Positions 17,402-24,675 of a stretch of DNA of 64,000 bases are shown piece by piece. The stretch is from Segetibacter sp. 3557_3. GTDB taxonomy: Bacteria > Bacteroidota > Bacteroidia > Chitinophagales > Chitinophagaceae. The notes under the pieces were generated by a model. That model was given only the letters and a program-made list of their open reading frames with translations. It did not search any database and was not told where the DNA came from. Position numbers and translations under genes: made by a program. Position 1 is the stretch's first letter, and each line of letters begins with the position of its first letter. The stretch is from positions 1-64,000 of the forward strand of contig NZ_SMSK01000004.1 in assembly GCF_004354985.1 (NCBI RefSeq). Direction: 5' to 3'.

Positions 17402-17839
17402 CTAATATTTGGAATAATCGGGAATAGCTATTTGATGGGGTTTACTCATAAATGTAGAGTGCAAAATGAAGTCGGCAGTAGTTTTGTTTGGGGCTAATAA
17501 TATATTCCAGGCTACAGCAAGTCTTTGCAATGCTTTTACATCACTGTCATGCGGTTGCGCTTCTAACGGGTCCCAAAAGAAAACCAGGAAGTCAAGCTTA
17601 CTTTCCGCAACCATTGAACCAATCTGTTGATCACCACCCAAAGGTCCGCTTAAAAATTTCGTTACCGGCAGTCCCAGTTTTTCTTTTATTAATTTTCCGG
17701 TAGTACCGGTGGCGATCAGGTTATGCGCTTTAAGAATTTCCTTATTTTCAAGTGCCCACTCCAGGAGCTCATCCTTTTTTTTATCGTGCGCTACTAGTGC
17801 AATACTTTTTTGTACAGGTAAATTTCTTGTTTCAGACAT
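17402..17839 (-). CDS. mgsA: Methylglyoxal synthase
   Basis: A 145-residue cytosolic enzyme that converts dihydroxyacetone phosphate to methylglyoxal and phosphate, a bypass of lower glycolysis when phosphate is short. Family signatures are all present: ALVAHDKKK (His and Lys binding phosphate), ATGTTGKLI (phosphate loop), SGPLGGDQQIG with the catalytic aspartate, and DPLEAQPHDSDVKALQRLA with the second His/Asp pair. The length is typical of the family. It is monocistronic on the minus strand between repeat-rich spacers. Confidence 0.95.
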   Translation of the reverse strand: MSETRNLPVQKSIALVAHDKKKDELLEWALENKEILKAHNLIATGTTGKLIKEKLGLPVTKFLSGPLGGDQQIGSMVAESKLDFLVFFWDPLEAQPHDSDVKALQRLAVAWNILLAPNKTTADFILHSTFMSKPHQIAIPDYSKY

Positions 17840-18179
17840 CTTCTAAAATATAAGTTGTAATGGTGATTACAAATAAATGGCCATGCCTTTGTGGGAGTGA
17901 AACTGGGCTTACCCAGGAGAATTGGACAAAAAAATGAACAAACAAGATTTTTACATTTCAAGGGTATCTTTTTTTGAAAGGTGTGTTGCCCGGGTTGCAG
18001 CAGTAATCATGAAGAACAACGTAGTCCTGAATTCAGTTTAGGGCTTCCTGACATTACATCTATATAGAAGTTCGGACATGCTTATTCGATTTGCGCATAA
18101 TGCTGCAAATGGTTAGCACTCCCTACCGAGGATATTGGCCAGGTGCTTTGAAAAGGTGTTCGACGCTGCATCGCACTAT

Positions 18180-18335
18180 GTGCTCGGATAATGATCTTTC
18201 TTCCTTTTTGCTTGTCCAAAAAGGAAGGCAAAAAAGACAGCCGAGAACAAAAACAGCCTGTTCTCGGCGGGGTTCCCTGATTTAGCATTAGTTCTACTGT
18301 GGTGAAGGGCAGCGGTTCCTTGATAGGTTTTTGCT
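18180..18335 (+). repeat. Structured dispersed repeat, copy B (minimal form)
   Basis: First hairpin: TTCCTTTTTG pairs with CAAAAAGGAA (loop CTTGTC). Second hairpin: GCCGAGAACA (18240-18249) pairs perfectly with TGTTCTCGGC (18259-18268) around the loop AAAACAGCC. Tail: GGGGTTCCCTGATTTAGC, then TACTGTGGTGAAGGGCAGCG and GTTCCTTGAT. This and copy D are the shortest and cleanest members. Confidence 0.8.
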
Positions 18336-18484
18336 TGCAACAGGAACCATACTCTGGATCAAATTTCTTGCATAAACCGGATAGCGTTCAGGAAATAAAC
18401 GCTGGAAAGCACAGAACTTAACTGCGCGTATGCTCTGCAAAACCTAACTCGAGTGCGGGTATCATCAACTGGGCCCGAAGTCAC

Positions 18485-18755
18485 ATTGAGTGCACCAATG
18501 ATATTTTCTCTTCCTTTTTGCTTGCCCCTGCCAGCTAACCCGCACCCTTGAGGCGGGGCAGGCAACAAGTACCAAAAAAGGTCCCCAACAACGTTGGGGA
18601 AGAACAAAAACAGCCTCCGCCCGCTGCGCAGTCGGACGGGCCCGTCCGAATGGAGTCATCCGGGCGGATGTTCTCGGCGGGGTTCGCTGATTTGGCTTTT
18701 GCGGTACTGTGGTGAACGAAAGCGGTTCCCTGATGTGATTTCGATAAAGTTGACA
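18485..18755 (+). repeat. Structured dispersed repeat, copy C (long form)
   Basis: Same order of blocks as copy B, with GC-rich insertions in the loops. The first stem contains TTGCCCCTGCC...GGGGCAGGCAA. An extra hairpin CCCCAAC/GTTGGGG has loop AAC. The second stem GAACA/TGTTC encloses AAAACAGCC plus nested CGGACGGG palindromes. The tail is conserved. Confidence 0.75.
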
Positions 18756-18844
18756 TTAGCGTACCCATTGGCTGAACAGTTCAGTAGTCCTTTCAGGTGT
18801 TCCGATGGGAGACGAGCGCGCAGATTTCTCAGTAATTCGCTTCA

Positions 18845-18985
18845 ATGCTTTGCTTCATCTCGGAAGCGATGTTTTGGGCCGGCATTAGGGAAGTGGCGTT
18901 AAGAAAATGGATCAGTGCAGGCGTAAAGAGGAATAGTTGTTACAACAGCCGGGATTGCTTCACAAACTGTAAGTCGCACAATGCC
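18845..18985 (+). repeat. 130-bp direct repeat, first copy
   Basis: Shares GCTTCATSTCGGAAGCG, GGCGTTAAGAAAATGGATCA, GTGCAGGCGTAAA, CAGCCGGGATT and TGTAAGTCGCACA at matching spacing with 31108-31262. No protein-coding signal is visible. Confidence 0.6.
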
Positions 18986-18991
18986 GTCATA

Positions 18992-19543
18992 CTACTTAAA
19001 CAGACCTTTTATTTTGTCAACTACACCTCCGCCACCGGTAAAGAAGGCTTTGAAATCTTGCAGATCCACATCGCCATCGCCATCCTTGTCCATCTTTCCT
19101 TTAAACTTATTGAGCATTTCTTTTACGTTAAGTCCATTTGTTTTTCCCTCACTTACCTCATTAAAGATTTTTTGAAGATCAAAACTCTGATCGTTTGGAT
19201 CCGCTGTTTTTTGAACCAGCCGCTTCAACACTGTAGGAATTAGGTTGTTGGCTATGTTAGCAGACTGCTGCACATTTAAACCAAAACGGCTTTGAAGTCT
19301 ATCAATGAAATTACCAGTGGCTTTTTGTGTAACCGGACTTGTTGCAACGGTTTCGCTGGTACCATTAAAAAGGCCCGCAACTTCCTTTACGTCTCCACCA
19401 GCCAACGATGTCTTTAATGAATTCTCTATGGCTGTACTGGCTTCCTGCACCGCTTCGTCGTTGCGCTCATTTGGTATGGCTGCATTGTTGATAATGACAT
19501 CATCTGCATTTTGCTTTACGAGGCTGTTCAAATTTTCTATCAT
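18992..19543 (-). CDS. EF-hand-containing DUF937/YidB-like protein
   Basis: A 183-residue soluble protein without signal peptide. The central part (GGDVKEVAGLFNG to NLIPTVLKRLVQ, residues about 55-125) resembles the helical bundle of DUF937/YidB-like proteins of unknown function. Near the C-terminus DKDGDGDVDLQDF (about residues 151-163) is a textbook EF-hand calcium-binding loop, followed by a Gly-rich tail and KIKGLFK. A role in calcium-dependent assembly is possible but not established. Monocistronic, flanked by repeats. Confidence 0.75.
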   Translation of the reverse strand: MIENLNSLVKQNADDVIINNAAIPNERNDEAVQEASTAIENSLKTSLAGGDVKEVAGLFNGTSETVATSPVTQKATGNFIDRLQSRFGLNVQQSANIANNLIPTVLKRLVQKTADPNDQSFDLQKIFNEVSEGKTNGLNVKEMLNKFKGKMDKDGDGDVDLQDFKAFFTGGGGVVDKIKGLFK

Positions 19544-19696
19544 ACGAGTTGCTTTTGGTGATGATTTATAGTGTAGTAAATTACTACTTTAAAGTTGAGT
19601 TTCGTAGTCTGGATCAGGATTTCAGGATAACAGGATGTTCAGAATGGTCCTCTACGGTGCCTGATGTTGTAAAGCCAAGAATTATTTCATCGTGCT

Positions 19697-19784
19697 TCAG
19701 ACGGGTTTTTGGATTGCAGACTTTCTTATACTCCAAACTAGTTGCGCCGAAGTTTATCAATAAGCCAACAGGAAAGTCGTAAGC
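19697..19784 (-). pseudogene. GxxExxY protein, C-terminal fragment
   Basis: On the minus strand the sequence reads YDFPVGLLINFGATSLEYKK then VCNPK, matching the last about 28 residues of the intact GxxExxY protein (YDFPVGLLINFGAVSLQYKK). Everything upstream is replaced by unrelated sequence. Confidence 0.7.
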
Positions 19785-19869
19785 TCAACCTAACTTCCGT
19801 TGCGAATGCAGACAGGCGGCGAAAAGTTATTAGCTACAATATTGTTTTTACGGGTGCTAATGAATGCTA

Positions 19870-20105
19870 TTTCGAGAAAGGAACGATGATGGCCCCGTCC
19901 GTACCGGCACCGGCGGGCGTTCCTTCCTTTGTTTCCTGGCTAAGCGTGAGTACTACTGTGGCTTTAGTGTACAAGGGGGGTAATATTGCGCATTACTCCA
20001 TAAAGAAAAAGCCGTACAAGCCCGCCCGGTTGAAGCCGTTCGGACGGGAGTGCGACGCCCGTCCGACCAGGCCATCCGGGGTGGGCAACGATAATTAATA
20101 GTAGC
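19870..20105 (-). repeat. GC-rich REP-like palindrome cluster
   Basis: Includes CCCGCCCGGTTGAAGCCGTT and CGGACGGGAGTGCGACGCCC, and ends GGGTGGGCAACGATAATTAA. In inverted orientation the same order (ATTAATCATCGTTGCCCGCC ...) begins the cluster at 22787. Also contains AGTACTACTGTGGC from the structured-repeat tail. Confidence 0.5.
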
Positions 20106-20389
20106 AATACTGGCTGGCCCAAAAAAACATTGCACATATTCATGCTGCGTAAGGTGTAGCATTCTTTTTCCACTTTTGCGTGGTTTATCCGTACTCACAA
20201 TAGCTAAAGGATCGAAGCTCCGCTGTCCTTCACTATCCCATAGTCCTGTTGAATGTCTCTAAAACAAGTTCAGCGTGACAACTTCATTGTCGCTGGGTTT
20301 GTGCAGGCATAGTTTTAGTCTTCTGAACTGTAAAAGCACGAGATAAGGTTGGTAGTTCACCAATTCTCCCGCTGCTTTAACTCAATAAA

Positions 20390-21727
20390 ATGCATACAGA
20401 CGAGGGTCTAAAACGCGAAATCGGAACGCTCGGCTTAACCTCCAACATCATTAATACCGTTATTGGCGCAGGCATATTTGTGTTGCCGGCTTTGGTTAGT
20501 GAAGGGCTTGGAGCATCCGGCATCCTTGCCTACCTGTTTTGTGGTTTTTTAATAGCAATGGTAATGTTATGTTTTGCAGAAGCCGGTAGTAAAATAACGA
20601 TTACGGGGGGTGCTTATGCGTATATAGAAGCCGCATTTGGAAAGTATTTTGGCTTTATCACCACTAACCTTTTTATTTTTGGCGCTGCGCTGATGGCAAC
20701 GGCCGCCGTGGCTAACGCGGTTGCAGATACACTCTCTTACCTGTTCCCCATATTTGCAAACTGGATTTTCAGGGCTAGCTTTTTTCTTGTTTTGTTTACG
20801 GGTTTAACCATCATCAACGTCAGGGGTGTAAAGGAGGGTATTACGCTTGTGAAGTTAACAACAGTACTTAAACTCGCGCCCCTATTGCTGTTGATATTTT
20901 GGGGAATTGGCAAAGTAAACACCGACAATCTCACCTGGAGCACTACACCTCCACTGGCCGACTTTGGAAAGATATCGCTGATACTGTTCTTCGCATTCCA
21001 GGGAGCGGAAAATAGTTTGAGTGTGAGTGGTGAGGTAAAGACCCCTGAGAAAACAATTCCGAAAAGTATACTGCTAAGTATCGTTGTAATTCTGCTGATT
21101 TACCTGGGTGTGCAGATGGTGGCGCAGGGCGTTATGGGGGATGCACTTTCGGGCTTTAAAAAAGCGCCGTTAGCTGAAACAGCTAAAAACATCATGGGTC
21201 CTTTTGGCGTAACGATAATGATTTTAGGTGCAGCGATATCAATGTTCGGTTACCTGAGCAGCGATATTTTGAACATGCCCAGGGTGATATTCCGTTCAGC
21301 AATAGATGGGGTTATACCAATAAAACCACTAGCTAAGACCCATCCTCGTTTTGCGACCCCCTACATTTCGATCATTGCATTTACCCTATTGGGCTGTGTG
21401 CTCTCTATAGCCGGTGGGTTCAGGCAACTGGCCGTACTTTCTACTGCTTCAGTATTACTCATTTATTTAGGCGTAGCGCTCGCGGTAATTAAATTAAGAG
21501 CAAACAATGACCCCGGAAGAGCAACATTCAAAATATGGGGCGGTCTTATTGTGCCTGTATTGTCGGTGCTGATTATCATCTGGTTTTTGACCAACCTGAC
21601 CGGCAAAGAAGTCGTAGGCATGTCTGTTTTTTTGGTCGTATTAAGTGCTGTGTATTACGTGCGGACGCTCTTAAAACCCAAACACAATTCCGCAAAAGCG
21701 GATGCACCCTTTTCGGTTTTGAAGTAA
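20390..21727 (+). CDS. Amino acid permease, APC superfamily
   Basis: A 445-residue inner-membrane transporter with about 12 hydrophobic segments and no signal peptide. The first membrane segment holds the APC signature around the unwound helix (NIINTVIGAGIFVLPALVSE). Later hallmarks are CFAEAGSKITITGGAYAYIE and FFAFQGAENSLSVSGEVKTP, the latter typical of the sixth helix. Such permeases take up amino acids with protons or exchange them. Substrate specificity cannot be read from the sequence. Single gene on the plus strand; the next gene, 145 bp away, is unrelated. Confidence 0.9.
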   Translation: MHTDEGLKREIGTLGLTSNIINTVIGAGIFVLPALVSEGLGASGILAYLFCGFLIAMVMLCFAEAGSKITITGGAYAYIEAAFGKYFGFITTNLFIFGAALMATAAVANAVADTLSYLFPIFANWIFRASFFLVLFTGLTIINVRGVKEGITLVKLTTVLKLAPLLLLIFWGIGKVNTDNLTWSTTPPLADFGKISLILFFAFQGAENSLSVSGEVKTPEKTIPKSILLSIVVILLIYLGVQMVAQGVMGDALSGFKKAPLAETAKNIMGPFGVTIMILGAAISMFGYLSSDILNMPRVIFRSAIDGVIPIKPLAKTHPRFATPYISIIAFTLLGCVLSIAGGFRQLAVLSTASVLLIYLGVALAVIKLRANNDPGRATFKIWGGLIVPVLSVLIIIWFLTNLTGKEVVGMSVFLVVLSAVYYVRTLLKPKHNSAKADAPFSVLK

Positions 21728-21871
21728 ACCCAGGTAAGTAATTGATAAGTGATTTTATGCTAGCGGTCTTTCAATTCCTGGTGACATCAAAAGGAAAGTG
21801 GTAAAGAGCAGCATGCATATTTGATCTGGAAACTAAAATAATTTTATTCTTAACTCAAGCGGGAGAAACAA

Positions 21872-22705
21872 ATGAATGCGCTTTTAGATAACTCAACACC
21901 TTCGGGGAAAGCCTTATCGGAATTTTTAAAAAAGTATGTTACGTCTATTCCAGACTTTTCAAACGTTCCATTACCCGAAACGGGGCTATTGGATGGAATG
22001 GAAGAACATCCATTTAATATGACCCATTTTGATGACATGTACGATACCCTCCTGTACTCTCGTCTGATTTCCCGGGCTATTGAACTTTTTCCACAGTTGC
22101 AGACTATTATAGACCTGGGTGCCGGTAGTAGTATTCCCACTTTAATAGCACTAAATAATTTAAAAGATCAGCGGCCCCGGGTCATCGCAGTTGATATCGA
22201 TCCCAAAGCTTTAGCAATAAGCAAACAGAATGCTGAAGCGGTTGGGTTAGCTGATCATTATAGCTTTAAGCTTGGGTCAATGCAGACCCTTCTGGATTCA
22301 GAGATTTTCAAAAGCCCCGGTAACTTAATCGTTTCAAATCCTCCCTACATTCCCACTCCTCAAGGGGTCGAAGATTACCACCTCATACCTGTTGACGGGG
22401 GCGAGGATGGAACGAGATATGTTCAGGATATACTTCAATGTGAATATCCCAGGGATACTATGCTCGCTTTATTCTGGGGTTCGCTGTGTAATCCATCCCT
22501 GGTCATTCCCATAATGGAGGAGAGGTTCGAAATTCTCCACGTGCATGCCGTGAAGGTCCATTTTGGAAACTACACCACCTTGCCAGTCATTAACACCCAT
22601 CTTCATGAATTGCGCGCGAAAGGCTTAATCGTTTTCGAAGATGCTCCCGGGCGAGAGAACCAAATTGTGATTGGAACAATTCTTAAACCACGTCGCACAT
22701 CATAG
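21872..22705 (+). CDS. SAM-dependent methyltransferase, HemK/PrmC-like
   Basis: A 277-residue class I methyltransferase. Motif I is IIDLGAGSSIPTLIAL (about residues 88-103), followed by the acidic motif II VIAVDIDPKALAIS and the catalytic NPPYIPTP (about residues 155-162). NPPY occurs in enzymes that methylate amide or exocyclic nitrogens: release-factor Gln methylases, RNA and DNA N6-adenine methylases. The N-terminal part is shorter than in true PrmC and lacks its helical domain clearly, so the substrate is open. The start is supported by GGGAGAAACAA just upstream of the ATG. Standing alone, it could be a stray secondary-metabolism or protein methylase. Confidence 0.75.
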   Translation: MNALLDNSTPSGKALSEFLKKYVTSIPDFSNVPLPETGLLDGMEEHPFNMTHFDDMYDTLLYSRLISRAIELFPQLQTIIDLGAGSSIPTLIALNNLKDQRPRVIAVDIDPKALAISKQNAEAVGLADHYSFKLGSMQTLLDSEIFKSPGNLIVSNPPYIPTPQGVEDYHLIPVDGGEDGTRYVQDILQCEYPRDTMLALFWGSLCNPSLVIPIMEERFEILHVHAVKVHFGNYTTLPVINTHLHELRAKGLIVFEDAPGRENQIVIGTILKPRRTS

Positions 22706-22786
22706 TGAAAGGGCTCCGGGCTTGCAGTTTCTTCATGTGAATGTGGGTGTTGCACAGACAATGTTTGGTACAAGCTGAAGTAACCC

Positions 22787-22926
22787 GATTAATCATCGTT
22801 GCCCGCCCGGAGGCCCAGTCGGACGTCCGCCCGGCTGAAGCCATTCGGACGTCCGCCCGGATGAAGCCATTCGGACGGGGGGGCGTCGCATTCCGTTCAT
22901 CGGCAACGCAGTTATTGGGCTTTTCT
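22787..22926 (+). repeat. GC-rich REP-like array
   Basis: Three near-copies of CCGCCCGG(C/A)TGAAGCCATT + CGGACG in tandem, about 29 bp apart, enclosed by CGTTGCC (22796) and its complement GGCAACG (near 22910). Each unit is a short palindrome (CGTCCG...CGGACG). Related single units occur at 15531, 20019, 57850 and inside the loops of the structured repeat. The rest of the 22706-23603 gap is this array plus the 220-bp tandem repeat. Confidence 0.65.
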
Positions 22927-23073
22927 TCCAGCTTTGTATTCATGCAATAAGGACATGGTCAAAGCGAAGTCTTCATATCATGGATTTGTACAATGGATGA
23001 GCCTCTGCGCTCCATACCGGGGTCCCTTGCTATCGCACAAGGCTCTTAAAAGGAGACCCCCAGCAGGACAAAG

Positions 23074-23640
23074 AGTTGTCTGAACAAGATTTGCAGGATG
23101 GAAAGTTTTTCAGGATTTTTGCATAACAGCACTATAGGAAATCCTGTTCATCCTAAAATCCTTTAATCCTGCTTCAGACATTGTCTCACCTGCACCGCCT
23201 TCAAAGAATACATTGTCCGGAACAACTACTGCTGCCATGCCGCTTAACTCTAGTATTGAGCGATTGTGCTGAACGAAGTTCAGTTGCTTGTAAAGTTGTC
23301 TGAATCTGGATTTGCAGGATGGAAAGTTTTTCAGGTTTCTTGCATAACAGCACTATAGGAAATCCTGTTCATCCTAAAATCCTTTAATCCTGCTTCAGAC
23401 ATTGTCTCACCTGCACCGCCTTCAAAGAATACATTGTCCGGAACAACTACTGCTGCCATGCCGCTTAACTCTAGTATTGAGCGATTGTGCTGAACGAAGT
23501 TCAGTTGCTTGTAAAGTTGTCTGAATCTGGATTTGCAGGATGAAAAATTTTCAGGATTTTTGAATAACAGCCCTTTAGGAAATCCTGTTCATCCTAAAAT
23601 CCTTTAATCCTGATTCAGACGATATTTTGGATTGAATACT
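23074..23640. repeat. 220-bp tandem repeat with an hsdM scrap, 2.5 copies
   Basis: Units start at 23074, 23294 and 23515 (the third partial). Each begins AGTTGTCTGAATCTGGATTT, runs through AATCCTGTTCATCCTAAAAT to TCAGAC, and ends with about 110 bp that, on the minus strand, read KQLNFVQHNRSILEL and VVVPDNVFFEGGAGET, a piece of a type I DNA methylase. Copies 1 and 2 are almost identical, so the duplication is recent. The third copy leads into the broken GxxExxY gene. Confidence 0.85.
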
Positions 23641-24037
23641 TTCTTATACTGCAAACTTATAGCTCCAAAATTGATAAGTAATCCAACAGGAAAATTATAA
23701 GCTACGACGTAGTTCTTCGCTTGTGCAAGATGCACATCTTCCAAATTAATCAAGGCTTTTAATTCCACCATTATTTTTTCTTCCACAACAAAATCCGCTC
23801 TTCTTGTACCCACATCAATTCCATGATAGAAAATTCTCTGTTCAACTTCCCGCATAAATGCCACGGGAGCCCTTTTCAACTCAATAACAAGACATCGCTG
23901 ATAGATTACCTCCTGAAATGCGAAGCATTCACGAACTCAAATAAAAAACTAAAAATCCCGTGAGTAAAACCATTATCTAAAGTATTGTGCACCTTCATCG
24001 CACAACCAATCACCTTATAAGTCAAATCATCATTCAT
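23604..24037 (-). pseudogene. GxxExxY protein disrupted by a 50-bp insertion
   Basis: The N-terminus MNDDLTYKVIGCAMKVHNTL and the C-terminal two thirds (RRADFVVEEKIMVELKAL, NFPVGLLINFGA) match the intact copy at 14881. Between DNGF and QEVIY, right at the GxxExxY motif, 50 bp are inserted (about 23928-23978). The insert has CTCACGGG and CCCGTGAG-type complementarity to its surroundings and a small AATGCGAAGCATT palindrome. Fifty is not a multiple of three, so the frame is lost and a TAA follows. Flanking AGGATTTACAGGAT-type blocks are at 23515-23628 and 24050-24180. Confidence 0.85.
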
Positions 24038-24675
24038 CGGGACCAGAGTTTACAGGATGGAAGAATTTGCAATTCAAGAACCGGTAATATAAAAATCCCT
24101 TTCGACTGAGGCCAGTTTTCAACCCACCTTTTATACTGTCAATTCACAAATCCTGCGGATCCTGATTCAGACATTCTTTCCGTGGTTTTTTTGACTTACC
24201 AACAACAACAATTGCAGCATTTCTTTCTATTGCCGTGTCCTTTCATTATAATTCAATGTCGTTTACTTAAGTTTTTTTTCAGAAATTGGGTAATATAGTA
24301 ATGCGGTACAAGGGAGTGACACAACGATGGCCAATAGCATTCCTTCGGCAGGTCACCAAAAAATGCTATTAAGTAGCAGGATGGAAGGATTTACAGGATT
24401 ATACATTGTAATATAAAAAACTACTCTTACTTCTACCAATTTCAAGTCGCGTTCCTATCCTGTTAATTCCCAAATCCTGTAATCTGGATCGAATGCTTTG
24501 CCCTGTTGGCTCAACTACCCTTCATCGCCGGATCAACTTTCTCCGGAAGCTGCCAACTCTTGTGAGGTGGAATTACGGTATCCAGGCTAGTTCAACCGTC
24601 TAAATATCTGTACTGGTAAAATAATTCTTAAAGCGTAATTTTCAATAACACTTTCAAATATCTAAACTACCTATT
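24038..24675. repeat. AATCCTG-type flanking repeats, no gene
   Basis: Blocks TTTACAGGATGGAAGAATTT (24050) with CAAATCCTGCGGATCCTGAT (24146), and again GCAGGATGGAAGGATTTACA (24376) with TATCCTGTTAATTCCCAAAT (24456), form inverted pairs around AT-rich spacers without a gene inside. These look like empty versions of the GxxExxY unit. A GTACAAGGGAGTGACACAAC block (24308) relates to the family at 11155. No clear promoter was seen for the SusC gene. Confidence 0.5.

Larger units (their letters stand above)
17840..18991. other. 1.15-kb gene-free region with structured repeats and an iorB scrap
   Basis: Contains a short plus-strand scrap at about 17979-18025 reading VARVAAVIMKNN, close to VAQVAEVVMKNN of the intact IorB. 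It also contains a GTCCTGAATTCAG palindrome remnant (about 18024-18070), structured repeat copies B and C, and a 130-bp repeat (18845-18985) shared with 31108-31262. No gene is supported. Confidence 0.5.
19544..20389. other. Gene-free region with GxxExxY and repeat debris
   Basis: Contains the flank GATCAGGATTTCAGGATAAC (19611-19630), a GxxExxY C-terminal fragment (19697-19784), and a GC-rich palindrome cluster with a partial structured-repeat tail (about 19870-20105). The remaining 280 bases before the permease show no recognisable gene. Confidence 0.5.

Noticed and set aside
22787-22926. Short CRISPR-like array of about 29-bp repeats
   Set aside because: Units are directly adjacent without spacers and are GC-rich palindromes; no cas gene in the window.
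23074-23640. CRISPR array
   Set aside because: The 220-bp period with near-identical whole units and no variable spacers of 30-40 bp rules it out; it is a tandem duplication.
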